Source of the DNA: Hyperoodon ampullatus
Lineage: Eukaryota > Chordata > Mammalia > Artiodactyla > Ziphiidae
Length of the DNA: 64,000 nucleotides
NCBI GenBank assembly: GCA_949752795.1
Contig: OX457075.1
Span: 8,112,001 to 8,176,000 of the forward strand
Direction: 5' to 3'
Part shown: one piece after another, positions 1-10,080 of the stretch
How the letters are laid out: each line of letters starts with the position of its first letter
Position numbering within the stretch: the first letter of the stretch is position 1
The notes under the pieces: generated by a model
The model's database searches: none
Told to the model about the DNA's origin: nothing
Seen by the model: only the letters and a program-made list of their open reading frames with translations
Translations under genes and position numbers: made by a program

Positions 1-1144
1 TTTTGATGGGGTAACTTGGCTTGGACTAATCTCACATTCTTTGAAGTCTTTGTCTCATAGCTTAGACATTGGCTTTTGAAACTTTAAAGGTATAATTTGA
101 CTCTTCTGCTCTGTCATCCCTTCCCTGAGGCTCAGGGTGTACAAAAAGCCTTGGCTGCTGTCTACATGGGAGGATAGGTCCCCGGGGTGATGGGAATTCC
201 TGGGAATGTAAATCACATCAGATAATACATCCAAAAGTCATGACACACCGTAGTCAAAAGTTAAGAACAGACAGAGTGAGCTGCCTTGCTCAAGTCACAG
301 ACTCTGAAGACTTCTGAGCAGTAGATGGACAACTCTTGTTATGAGGATATTCAGGTACCAGGTGATAGGTTAGAGGTCCCATAATTCCATGACTTTGAGG
401 TGGGTGAATCCAAGGGAAGAAACCACACGAGATTCCATCTATTGCACTTGGGATTATGAGAAACCAGAGCTGGTGTTTGACCTCCTCCTCCATGGGGCCA
501 TTTCTCCCATGCATCCAATTACCCATGTTTTGTTTGGCTTCAAAATAGGGACTCCCAGCGTGGGTGGATTTAGGGGTGTCAGTTTAATTGTCCCATGGTA
601 CCAGATCTGTAACTGGTAGTCAGTGTTCATTGGGGATGGAAATGGCATCCCCGGCTCCTTTTGTAGGAATGCCAGTGATGGCGACTCATCCTGATGGCAC
701 CCTCCATATAACTCATGTGTCACTTACAAAGATCAACAGCAGAACTGAGTAGCATCTGCCTTGTATACGTTCTGTAAATAGTGGACTTACGTCTCTTCCA
801 CCAGCACGTGGCATAGTTACTGCTTACAGTAACTGTACAGAATGGGGCTACACATTTGAGATGGGATTTGTAGTAATGGAAATAATTTCTTTTGTGACTT
901 GTAAGAAGTTCCCTGGCTTGAATTGGTATCATGTATTTAAGACAGACACTGTTTTCTCTATTGGTTACAAACCGACTTCCCTGTTGCAGTTTAGTTATTG
1001 GCTGGTTATATTTGAAGATTAAATTAGATTTTCTCCTTTCCTTTTCATCTTTTCTCTGTCCCCATGCAAAGAGGGAGGGGGTAACTGTGTTCCTTGTCTA
1101 TTCTATCTGCAGAACGTACTGGCAAGCAGGTATGTTCTTCTGCA
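1..1144. other. unclassified non-coding DNA
   Basis: I see no convincing gene, exon or recognisable repeat here. Open frames on both strands are under 95 codons, overlap one another and show no known domain. Base composition is moderate with no CpG-rich segment. Confidence 0.5.
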
Positions 1145-1530
1145 AAGAATCAACTAGGAAGCTTATTAAAAATACAGATTTTCAGACTCTATATAGGGAC
1201 ATTTTGATTCACTAGCCCTTACCATGGGCCCTAGTATGTGAATTTTTAAAAAACATTCCCCAGAGGGATGGAGTGGGAGGCTGGGATTAGCAGATGTAAG
1301 CTTTTATATATAGAATGGATAAACAACAAGGTCCTACTGTGTAGCACAGAGAAATATTTTCAATACCCTCTGATAAACCATAATGGAAAAGAATATAAAA
1401 AAGAATTTATATATGTATAACTGAATCTCTTTGCTGTACAGCAGAAATTAACACAACATTGTAAATCAACTATACTTCAATTAAAACAAATAAAACGTCC
1501 CCCAGATGATTGTGATATGGAGCTAAGATA
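1145..1530. mobile_element. decayed hAT-Charlie (MER5/MER58-like) element split by an L1
   Basis: The stretch at 1150-1250 resembles the short non-autonomous hAT elements whose halves carry 'agcttattaaaaatacaga' and a matching 'tgtatttttaa' type inverted arm. It resumes after 1507 with 'cccagatgattgtgat', which resembles the other arm. An L1 3' end (1265-1491) sits between the two parts. Ends are degraded, so the subfamily is uncertain. Confidence 0.5.
1265..1491 (+). mobile_element. L1 3'-UTR fragment (5'-truncated insertion)
   Basis: The sequence carries typical cetartiodactyl L1 3'-UTR landmarks: 'aacaaggtcctactgtgtag', then an A/T-rich spacer, then 'gctgtacagcagaaa' and 'gtaaatcaactatacttca'. 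It is flanked by an imperfect 15-bp target-site duplication, aaaacattccccaga at 1250-1264 and aaaacgtcccccaga at 1492-1506 (two mismatches). This marks a short 5'-truncated insertion into an older hAT element. The poly(A) tail is eroded, so the insertion is not recent. Confidence 0.85.
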
Positions 1531-2570
1531 GGGGACCTCTACTCTGTGGGACACAGAGGATTTTCACTGAAACCTTTATTCAGGAGTCTTTTCCTTAATC
1601 CAGAAGTGCTGTTTCCAGGATGGAAAATGCTGGCATATTTAGAGAATGTGAAATTTGTAAATTTTAGTACCCTGGATTAGGTACCCTGACCAGATCCAGG
1701 TGAGGCTGTTCACCTTACCAGTGGGTCACTCTTACTCCCTGCTGACCTGAAGGTCAGCCCAGTACGTGGAGGGAAGCCCATTCACCCACACTGGGAATCC
1801 CCGTGTAGATTTGGAGGGAGGTGGGAAGAGGTGAAATGGGGCCAGGCTCTGGGGAGAATGGGAGCTCTGGTTTGGTGTTTTAAATCCAGAGACACCAGCA
1901 TTCTCCTGAGGAATTCTTCCTACGGATGGTATAACCTGACTACCCTTGTGACAATTTCAGGCTATCTAGATTTTAAATATCTAAGAAATACGTCGAGGTG
2001 TTTCTCTTTTGAAGCTTCCTGCCAGGCAATGAAAATCCTTTGAAACACTTTGGTAAAGCCCAGGTACGTTCAGATGTCCTAGGTGTCCCCAGATGTTTTC
2101 TGGTGGGAAGAGTTGCCTCCAGGCTGCAGGGGTCCCTCCCCGAGTTTGAGATGTTCAAGCTTTCAAATCCCTTGCTGTGTAGAGACACCCACCCACTGAA
2201 GTAAGTTGTTCGTAAGCATTCCACGCACGCGTTGGCACGATTGTGGTCTGGTTGCGTGCGTATGATTGGCCTGGGGAGGCACAGCCGTGTGCAGGGAGGT
2301 GGCGCGGTGGGGCTTTGTGAATGGAGGGTACCGCCTGCAAGTGCCCATCGTGGAGACTGGGGCTCAGCGGTGCAGGCGGTAACCACAGACAACTGTTGGA
2401 GCCCCACCTTGTCCCCTGCGCCATTCTTGGCATGCCCAGTGGGCACCATCTGCAGCCCCAGAACATGCCAAGGCAGCGTCGCTCCCTCTCTTTGCATCAC
2501 GGAAACATTTCTTTGATCTTCCAATGTTGCTTTCAAGATGATTAATCTCAGCGTGGCTGTGCGTTTAGGC
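1531..2570. other. unclassified DNA, GC-richer at 2050-2560
   Basis: No recognisable repeat. A minus-strand open frame of 187 codons (2536-1973) is the longest frame that does not owe its length to a mobile element. Its product has no domain I know, no signal peptide and no splice or promoter context, and frames on the other strand overlap it. I treat it as a chance frame in GC-rich DNA. Confidence 0.45.
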
Positions 2571-2579
2571 CCTCCGTAA

Positions 2580-2860
2580 AGGCAGGTGCATGTGTCGGTG
2601 CGTGGCTCTGTCAGGACTGCTAATGTAAGCGTCTGTTTTACAGCCCAAGTGACAGCTGTATTGTTCTGGCAGGGTTACAGCTCTGACATGTGGAATCAAT
2701 CTTTTTAACCTGTCAATTAATCAGTGGGCAGCTGTCAGCCCAGCTGAAAGGCCTGAAGGACAGTGCCCTTTCAGTGGATTATACTGGGGGCATGGCGAAG
2801 GAAAATTGAACACTTCAAGCTTCAAGGAACTCTTGTTGCATTCAAAGCCAGGCTTCACTC
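2580..2860. promoter_or_regulatory. candidate conserved non-coding element with E-box/TALE/homeodomain motifs
   Basis: This repeat-free block is rich in developmental transcription-factor motifs. TGACAG at 2650-2655 overlaps E-box CAGCTG at 2653-2658. CTGTCA at 2710-2715 runs directly into AATTAATC (2716-2722). CAGCTG at 2729-2734 overlaps CTGTCA at 2732-2737, and another CAGCTG lies at 2741-2746. TGACAG/CTGTCA is the MEIS/TGIF core and CAGCTG is a class II bHLH E-box. Motif density suggests an enhancer, but conservation was not measured. Confidence 0.35.
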
Positions 2861-3565
2861 TCCGTTAAAGGAAACAGGCTACGGCTCCAGCGTGGGCCCC
2901 TCCCAAGGAGGCTCTAGCGAGGCATATGGGTAAAGAGTGGCGAGCCCATTCGTTTGTACAGTTACCTTATCAGGTTCAAGGGCTCCTTAAAGGAGAGCTG
3001 CCAGATTCTGCTAGGTGAACCTCATCTAGACCTGTGTCAGGTGCAGCTCATTTGTTTCTAGTGTCCAGAGCAAGCAGCGGATAGTGGGCACTCAGTCTTT
3101 AGGACGGTTTACAGAGTGTCCATAGGAAGAAGCTTGTTTGTTAAGCCAGCGTTGATTAAGCCCTTCTTATGGAGGGGGCGATGCCCTGAGGGCACAGAGG
3201 GAATTCGGGGCAGAATAAAACCAGCCTCCCTTCCCTCATCACCATATATATGAACTGGGGAGATGCAGGCAGAGAGCTGCATCAAAGGATAACTCATAAT
3301 TACATTCTCTGCGGACAATTAATTACGGCTTATTAAATACTTGAATAAACATACGTTCGCATATGCTAACAGACAATGAGGCGTCACTAAAGTTCTAAGC
3401 AGGTTAGTACAGGAGAGTGTGCTGAGACGCAGAGCTGCTGATGAAAATTTCTCAAAGAAAGGGTGATAAACCACTTTTCGGGCCTACACTGTTTTTGGTT
3501 TTTTGGGGGTTTTTTTTCCTGCTGTTTTTGCTCGCCATTCCGTAAATAACTAACTTTCTCTATTC
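2861..3565. other. unclassified unique DNA
   Basis: No repeat or gene recognised. A/T-rich stretches with ATTAAT and TTAATTA type words at 3295-3340 look like possible homeodomain sites. The longest open frames are 60-70 codons and featureless. Confidence 0.35.
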
Positions 3566-3569
3566 CCCC

Positions 3570-3680
3570 ATGCCTTTCTTCCTACTACAAATATTTATTT
3601 CGCACCTGATTTTTGCAAAGCCTGGTGCAAGATACTGTGGGGAATATAAAAAGGATGCAGACAAAGTTGGCTTTCACAGA
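3570..3680. repeat. possible ancient LINE (L2/L3-type) relic
   Basis: The words 'acaaatatttatttcgcacc', 'gcctggtgcaagatactgtg' and 'gcagacaaagttggct' resemble the widely dispersed old mammalian repeat containing 'tgtgccaggcactgt' followed by 'agacaaggt'. The match is strongly decayed. Confidence 0.4.
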
Positions 3681-3959
3681 ATGGCCTCAAAGTTCCTGTC
3701 GCTCTCAGTCCTGGGGAGAGGAAGGCCTCTCTTTTTGCTCACCCCAGCGAGTTCAGGCATCAGCAAGGCTGTGAGTTATTCAATTTCTTGTTGGTCCAGG
3801 ACCAGCTGTCTGGCCACGTACACATTTTCCCTCACGGAACCTGAAGTGACAACTGGGTTCCTTTTGCCTATATGACAGGAGAGTACTTGGTTATATAAGC
3901 CCATCAAATGGACCCTGCTATCATGTTCTCCATCAAATAGTACATATTACTTCTGTCTA

Positions 3960-4200
3960 ACCCAGTGTGCTTTTGAGCCAGACAGGTCTGGGTTGAATCT
4001 GAGCTCTGCACTTACCAATTGTATTAACTTGGGCCAATTTCTTTGTCCATCTGAACCTTGGATTTTTCATCTCTGAAATGTTGGTAAGGAGATTCAGTTT
4101 TAAAGTGTTGCTGGGGGAATTGCCTGAGATGATACATGCAAAATACCTAGTAGATTGTTGATATAATAGACTGTTGATATAATAGACCCTCAATGAATGA
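3960..4200 (+). mobile_element. MIR SINE
   Basis: MIR landmarks appear in order. They are 'cagacaggtctgggttgaat', 'ctctgcacttacca', 'acttgggccaatttc', 'ttttcatctctgaaatg' and 'gatgatacatgcaaa'. MIR is a tRNA-derived SINE inactive since before the placental radiation. Confidence 0.8.
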
Positions 4201-4205
4201 TGGAT

Positions 4206-4244
<39 letters not shown>
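4206..4244. repeat. (TA)n microsatellite
   Basis: An almost pure TA run of about 39 bp abuts the T-tract that is the tail of the minus-strand CHR SINE. It probably grew from the SINE tail. Confidence 0.9.
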
Positions 4245-4252
<8 letters not shown>

Positions 4253-4446
4253 TTTGCGGTACGCAGGCCTCTCACTGTTGTGGCCTCTCCCATTGCGGAG
4301 CACAGGCTCCGGACACGCAGGCCCAGAGGCCATGGCTCACGGGCCCAGCCGCTCCGCGGCATGTGGGATCTTCCCGGACCAGGGCACGAACCCGTGTCCC
4401 CTGCATTGGCAGGCGGACTCTCAACCACTGCGCCACCAGGGAAGCC
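4244..4446 (-). mobile_element. CHR SINE, short form
   Basis: Reading on the minus strand, the head is GGCTTCCCTGGTGG, followed by 'gcgcagtggttgagagtcc', a B-box-like 'gggttcgtgcc', and a body ending 'tgcgtaccgca' plus an A tail (T run 4244-4255). The tRNA-related head supplies a pol III promoter; mobilisation relies on L1 enzymes. No clear target-site duplication because the 5' side is a TA repeat. Confidence 0.92.
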
Positions 4447-4652
4447 TGATTCTATATTCTTTTATACCTATTTGAAGGCAGAAAAATGGCCGGCTTTGTC
4501 AGTCCCTCCTCATTGCCTCTCTTGGTGATTGCCTCATAGCAGGTGCTCAGAAATGCTTTAAAAATGTATAATTGAGTGGCCAGTGACTCTGCAATCTCTA
4601 TTTGGTGTTGTCACAACCTCACTCAAAGAATGGGCCCTTTTCCTCCACACCC

Positions 4653-5362
4653 TGGTTCCTTAAAAAGCTAAAAATAGAGTTACCATATGATCCAGTGATC
4701 CCACTCCTGGGCATGTATCAGAAGAAAATTCTAATTCAAAAAGATACACGCATCCCTACATTCATAGAAGCACTACTTACAATAGCCAAGACATGGAAGC
4801 AACCTAAATGTCCATCAACAGATGAATGGATAAAGAAGATGTGGCACATATATACAATGGAATATTACTCAGCCATAAAAACAAACGAAATATTTGTAGT
4901 GAGGTGGATGGACCTAGAGTCTGTCATACAGAATGAAGTAAGTCAGAAAGAGAAAAACAAATACTGCATGCTAACACATATATATGGAATCTAGAAAAAA
5001 CATTGGTTCTGAAGAACCTAGGGGCAGGACAGGAATAAAGACGCAGATGTAGAGAATATACTTGAGGACATGGGGAGGGGGAAGGGTATGTTGGGATCAA
5101 GTGAGAGAGTGGCATGGACATATATATACTACCAAGTGTAAAATAGATAGCTAGTGGGAAGCAGCTGCATAGCACAGGGAGATCAGCTGAGTGCTTTGTG
5201 ACCACCTAGAGGGGTGGGATAGGGAGGGTGGGAGGGAGACGCAAGAGGGAGGAGATATGGGGATATATGTTTATGTATAGCCGATTCACTTTGTTATACA
5301 GCAGAAACTAACACACCATTGTAAAGCAATTATATACTCCAATAAAGATGTTAAAAAAAAAA
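4653..5362 (+). mobile_element. L1 3' end (ORF2 C-terminus plus 3' UTR)
   Basis: A 5'-truncated L1. The open frame from about 4656 to 4994 encodes the last ~110 residues of ORF2p, including a run containing [18 protein letters not shown]. The 3' UTR follows ('gaagaacctaggggcagg', 'gtgggaagcagctgcatag', 'cagcagaaactaacaca') and the copy ends in ten A's at 5353-5362. The next L1 fragment starts at the very next base. It cannot make a functional protein because the endonuclease and RT domains are absent. Confidence 0.93.
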
Positions 5363-5934
5363 GATGAATGGATAAAGAAGATGTGGTACAAATATACAAT
5401 GGAATATTACTCAGCCATAAAAATGAATGAAATAATGCCATTTGCAGCAATATGGATGGACCTAGAGATGATCATACTAAGTGAAGTTAGCCAGACAGAG
5501 AAAGACAAATATCATATGATAGCGCTTATCTGAGGAGTCTAAAAAATAGATACAAATGAACTTATTTACAAAATAGACCCACAGACATAGAAAACAAACT
5601 TATGGTTACCAAAGGGGGAAGGGGTGGGGGAGGGATAAACTAGGAGTTTGAGATCAACATATACACACTGTTATATATAAAATTGATTTCTAACCAGGAC
5701 CTACTGTATAGCACAGGGAACTATACTCAATATACTCAGTATTGTGTAATAACCTATAAGGGAAAATAATCTGAAAACGAATATCTATCTATCTATCTAT
5801 ATATATATATATATATACACATACACACACACACACATACATAAAACTGAATCACTTCACTGTACACCTGAAACTAACACAATATTGTAAATCAACTCTA
5901 CTTCAATACAAAATAATTAAAATGAAAAAATTTT
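5363..5934 (+). mobile_element. second L1 3' end, different subfamily, in tandem
   Basis: It begins directly after the poly(A) of the preceding L1 with the same ORF2 C-terminal stretch (WIKKMW at about 5372). It then carries a different 3' UTR type: 'ggttaccaaagggggaagg', 'ggacctactgtatagcacag', a TATC/TA/CA microsatellite and 'gtaaatcaactctacttca'. The ORF2 tail has a stop at 5531-5533. The subfamily differs from its upstream neighbour and matches the copies at 1265, 45970 and 55688. Confidence 0.88.
5780..5843. repeat. compound microsatellite (TATC)n(TA)n(CA)n
   Basis: About four TATC units, a TA run of about ten units, then CA units. It lies inside the L1 3' UTR at the same consensus position where other L1 copies in this window also carry TA runs. 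Confidence 0.9.
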
Positions 5935-5949
5935 AAAAAGCATACGTTA

Positions 5950-6694
5950 TTTGCAAATATTTTCTCCCATTCTGAGGGTTGTCTTTTGGTCTTGTTTATG
6001 GTTTCCTTTGCTGTGCAAAAGCTTTTCAGTTTCATTAGGTCCCATTTGTTTATCTTTGTTTTTATTTCCATTTCTCTAGGAGGTGGGTCCAAAAGGATCT
6101 TGCTGTGATTTATGTCATAGAGTGTTCTACCTATGTTTTCCTCTAAGAGTTTGATAGTTTCTGGCCTTACATTTAGGTCTTTAATCCATTTTGAGCTTAT
6201 TTTTGTGTATGGTGTTAGGGAATGATCTAATCTCATACTTTTACATGTCCCTGTCCAGTTTTCCCAGCACCACTTATTGAAGAGGCTGTCCTTTCTCCAC
6301 TGTACATTCCTGCCTCCTTTATCAAAGATAAGTTGGCCATATGTGCGTGGGTTTATCTCTGGGCTTTCTATCCTGATCCACTGATCTATCTTTCTGTTTT
6401 TATGCCAGTACCACACTGTCTTAATTACTGTAGCTTTGTAGTATAGTCTGAAGTCAGGCAGCCTGATTCCTCCAGCTCCGTTTTTCGTTCTCAAGATTGC
6501 TTTGGGGCTTCCCTGGTGGCGCAGTGGTTGAGAGTCCGCCTGCCGATGCAGGGGACACGGGTTCGTGCCCCGGTCTGGGAAGATCCCACATGCCGCAGAG
6601 CGGCTAGGCCCGTGAGCCATGGCTGCTGGGCCTGCATGTCCAGAGCCTGTGCTCCGCAACGGGAGAGGCCACAGCAGTGAGAAGCCCACGTAAT

Positions 6695-6751
<57 letters not shown>

Positions 6752-7353
6752 TTGCTTTGGCTATTCGGGGTCTTTTGTTTTTCCAAACAAATTTTGAAAT
6801 TTTTTGTTCTACTTCTGTGAAAAATGCCAGTGGTAGTTTGATAGGGATTGCATTGAATCTGTAGATTGCTTTCGGTAGTAGAGTCATTTTCACAATATTG
6901 ATTCTTCCAATCCAGGAGCATGGTATATCTCTCCATCTATTTATATCATCTTTAATTTCTTTCATCAGTGTCTTATAATTTTCTGCATACAGGTCTTTTG
7001 TCTCCTTAGGTAGGTTTATTCCTAGATATTTTATTCTTTTTGTTGCAATGGTAAATGGGAGTGTTTTCTTGATTTCATTTTCAGATTTTTCATCATTAGT
7101 GTACAGGAATACCAGAGATTTCTGTGCATTAATTTTGTATCCTGCTACTTTACCAAATTCATTGATTAGCTCTAGTAGTTTTTTGGTAGCATCTTTAGGA
7201 TTCTCTATGTATAGTATCATGTCATCTGCAAACAGTGACAGCTTTACTTCTTCTTTTCCAATTTGGATTCCTTTTATTTCCTTTTCTTCTCTGATTGCTG
7301 TGGCTAAAACTTCCAAAACTATGTTGAATAAGAGTGGTGAGAGTGGGCAGCCT
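5950..7353 (-). pseudogene. L1 ORF2 fragment (reverse transcriptase and downstream region), inverted
   Basis: The minus-strand frame runs from 7316 to 5898. Its first part covers RT palm residues including FADDMI (about residue 30), then thumb and connection sequence with [10 protein letters not shown]. About 85 codons of SINE-derived sequence follow (A tail read as poly-Phe, then the antisense CHR body). ORF2 then resumes ([12 protein letters not shown]) and continues to about 5950. The frame staying open across the SINE is chance. The endonuclease domain and start are missing. Confidence 0.9.
6505..6749 (+). mobile_element. CHR SINE with 53-bp A tail, nested in L1
   Basis: A full short-form copy starting GGGCTTCCCTGGTGG and ending 'cccacgtaatgc' followed by 53 uninterrupted A's (6697-6749). 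The target-site duplication aagattgctttgg is exact at 6493-6505 and 6748-6760 and lies in L1 ORF2 sequence. The long pure A tail and perfect duplication indicate a recent insertion, younger than the host L1. Confidence 0.96.
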
Positions 7354-8057
7354 TGTCAAATGAAGCAACTGACAAAGGATTAATCTCCAAAATTTATAAA
7401 CAGCTCATGCAGCTCAATAGCAAAAAAACAAACAACCCAATCCAAAAATGGGCAGAAGACTTAAATAGGCATTTCTCCAAAGAAGATATACAGACTGCCA
7501 ACAAACACATGAAAGAATGCTCAACATCATTAATCATTAGAGAAATGCAAATCAAAACTACAATGAGATATCATCTCACACCAGTCAGAATGGCCATCAT
7601 CAAGAAATCTAGAAACAATAAATGCTGGAGAGGGTGTGGAGAAAAGGGAACACTCTTGCACTGCTGGTGGGAATGTGAATTGGTACAGCCACTATGGAGA
7701 ACAGTATGGAGGTTCCTTAAAAAACTAAAAATAGAACTACCATATGACCCAGCAATCCCACTACTAGGCATATACCCTGAGAAAACCATAATTCAAAAAG
7801 AGACATGTACCAAAATGTTCATTGCAGCTCTATTCACAATAGCCCGGAGCTGGAAACAACCTAAGTGTCCATCATCGGATGAATGGATAAAGAAGATGTG
7901 GCACATATATACAATGGAATATTACTCAGCCATAAAAAGAAACGAAACTGAGCTATTTGTAATGAGGTGGATAGACCTAGAGTCTGTCATACAGAGTGAA
8001 GTAAGTCAGAAAGAGAAAGACAAATACCGTATGCTAACACATATATATGGAATTTAA
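7353..8057 (+). pseudogene. L1 ORF2 C-terminal fragment
   Basis: An open frame of about 230 codons matches the C-terminus of L1 ORF2p. It includes the cysteine-rich stretch [16 protein letters not shown] (about residues 90-105) and the terminal [18 protein letters not shown]. The first codons (MSNEAT) lie at the inversion junction and are not a genuine start. The natural stop at 8055-8057 is kept and the L1 3' UTR follows. Confidence 0.9.
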
Positions 8058-8413
8058 AAAAAAAAATGTCATGAAGAACCTAGGGGTAAAACGGGAATAA
8101 AGACACAGACCTACTTGAGAATGGACTTGAGGATATGGGGAAGGGGAAGGGTAAGCTGTGACAAAGGGAAAGAGAGGCATGGACATATATACACTACCAA
8201 ACGTAAGGTAGATAGATAGTGGGAAGCAGCCGCAGAGCACAGGGAGATCAGCTCGGTGCTTTGTGACCGCCTGGAGGGGTGGGATGGGGAGGGTGGGAGG
8301 GAGGGAGATGCATGAGGGAGGGGATGTGGGAACAGATGTATATGTATGACTGATTCACTTTGTTATAAAGCAGAAACTAAAAAAAAAAAAAAAAAAAAAA
8401 AAAGCACACGTTA

Positions 8414-9149
8414 AAAAAAAATTACAAGCCCCTAACTGCAGGCCCTGTCCGGGCTGTAAGCCAGGGTGCTGTGGATTGACTTAAATCTTCTGCTGGGGCC
8501 ATTGTAGATTCCTCTAGCAGGGGTTAAGAGCAAAGAAGCCATGAGATTGCTCAGGCCAACTTGGGACAATTTGAGAAGTGAGTTTAGATTCCAGTAAACA
8601 CCACTCCCCGAGCACAATCAGCTCAGTCTTTCTTCCCTCTGCCACATGGTGTTCAGCATCTGCTCAGAGCAAACACACCCACTCCTGTTGAGGCTGGCAT
8701 CTGAAAGTTGTATTTTTGATAGGATGTGTGTCTGCACAGTCCAGGGGAGAGGAGCTGGAAAAACCTTGTGCCTCACAGGGAAGCTTGGTTGCCATCCTGA
8801 CTTGCAAGGATGGAGACCACTTCCAGAGGAGCCTATCAGGACACCTCTTTGACATAAGGATCACTCAGGAGTACGATGGAGTTTCTCACCACAAGGGCAA
8901 GCCGTCCATGGTACTTCTGTTTCCTCCTCTTGCAGAGTGGGGTGCACGGGAGAACTCCCTCTGGTTCAGAATGTTTGATTCGTGTCCCTGGGTGTGTTGT
9001 TGGATCCAACCCTTGGGGGCCAGATTTTTGCCCTTCTCAGCGATACTGTGGAGTTTATGTAGTAGACGAGAACCCCTGGTTGTGGCTAGGTACCCATGAA
9101 TATGATGTGAATGAATGAGGGTTGTTATCAGAAGCATGGTTACAATAGG
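8414..9149. other. unclassified DNA
   Basis: No repeat recognised. Overlapping open frames (127 codons at 8716-9099 plus, 83 at 9137-8886 minus) are unsupported by codon pattern, domain or splice context. Confidence 0.4.
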
Positions 9150-9335
9150 TACATTAGCAGAGGACTTGGGTTTAAGTCTTGACCACCATTGATTAGCTCA
9201 TGATCTTGAATAGACATTAAGGCTTCTTCTGAGCCTCCATATACTCATTTGTAAACACAGACTTATTTTATAGAGTTGACATGAGGGTCAAATGAGATAG
9301 TATATGAAAGTGCTTTGCAAATCTTGAACTGCTAA
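9150..9335 (+). mobile_element. MIR SINE
   Basis: Landmarks in order are 'gacttgggtttaagtcttga', 'gatcttgaatagacatta', 'tgagcctccatatactca', 'ggtcaaatgagatagtat' and 'gtgctttgcaaa'. Divergence is high, as expected for MIR. Confidence 0.8.
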
Positions 9336-9339
9336 GATC

Positions 9340-9839
9340 GTTAGAAAAATGAATAGTGCTTTGTGGTGTCATGTAGCTCTGCTGCCATGAACTTGGATAG
9401 GGGAAGGCAGAGCAAAGGATTTGATATTTGGACCAAGGTTGTGGAAAGCCATTGGCTGAGTGACAAGGGATGTAACGAAAGTAAAATTCTCAGCAACATC
9501 ATGTCTTTTGCTCAAAAAATTTTGGAAATTAAAAATGAAGAAGAAAACATTGAAGAAGTGTCTGTTTGGAGGTAAAGAGAAGACAGGAGAAGAGATGGAA
9601 TAGAGAAAGAGAGAGATCTGCTGAGGTTTTACTGAGACAGCTTGTAGAACAATTGCCTTGGTGGATGGGTCCGAGGTCTCTGCTTTCCTAACTTTGGTGT
9701 AATATACCTTCATAATATTTTAACCTTTCTCCTGAACTCCATTCTTAAAATTTGAATGAGACCCTATGAAAGAATTGTTACTTCCACAATCCATTACACA
9801 AATAGTGAGGATGTAGCAAATAATCTTGAGTTCTTAGAA
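9340..9839. other. unclassified DNA
   Basis: No gene or repeat recognised. Purine-rich at 9535-9620. The two open frames here (70 and 114 codons, opposite strands) overlap and have no known features. Confidence 0.35.
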
Positions 9840-10080
9840 AATGCCAGATATGGGGTTAAGTGCTAGATTTTACCAAAGTGAATACAGTAGAATTGAACTG
9901 CACCTTCAGGAACCTCATAGTCCAGTGGGTGAGACAGCCAGGGACGCATGTTATTTTAATGTAGTATAATGTGTGTACAAGAGAGATGTTGCAGAAAACG
10001 TAGTGGGGGAGTGCAGGGTATTGACCTGGAAGTAGAGAGGAGGGGGTGGCTGAGAAGGGTTGTGAATAAAAGAGAGGAAA
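9840..10080. repeat. possible ancient LINE relic
   Basis: 'ccagatatggggttaagtgc' followed by 'aggaacctcatagtccagtg' and 'gggtgagacagccaggg' resembles the dispersed mammalian repeat with 'gccaggcactgtgctaagtg' and 'gagcttacagtctagtggg'. The class (L2- or L3-type) is not certain. Confidence 0.45.

Larger units (their letters stand above)
5950..8400. mobile_element. L1 insertion with inverted 5' part (twin-priming structure)
   Basis: The left part, about 7353 down to 5950, is L1 ORF2 on the minus strand and includes the RT catalytic FADD motif near 7230. The right part, 7353-8400, is the next ORF2 segment on the plus strand, followed by the 3' UTR and an A tail at 8379-8400. The two parts are consecutive in ORF2: the minus part ends at the KIFAN-type stretch and the plus part resumes at the SDKGLIS-type stretch. 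The target-site duplication is aaaaagcatacgtta (5935-5949) and aaagcacacgtta (8401-8413, one mismatch). It begins after TTTT, as expected for L1 endonuclease cutting at TT/AAAA. Truncation, inversion and the SINE at 6505 make it inactive. Confidence 0.93.

Noticed and set aside
1973..2536. 187-codon minus-strand open frame
   Set aside because: No known domain, no promoter or splice context, overlapped by frames on the other strand, and GC-rich local composition makes long chance frames likely.
4193..4528. Recurrent open frames of about 60-110 codons with an 'HGSRAQPL'-like run in many places
   Set aside because: These are both-strand translations of the CHR SINE, which lacks stops in several frames. 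They are not a protein family.
5898..7316. 472-codon minus-strand open frame as a possible intact gene
   Set aside because: It is truncated L1 ORF2 with about 85 codons of antisense SINE and poly-Phe from the A tail in the middle. The open state is coincidental.
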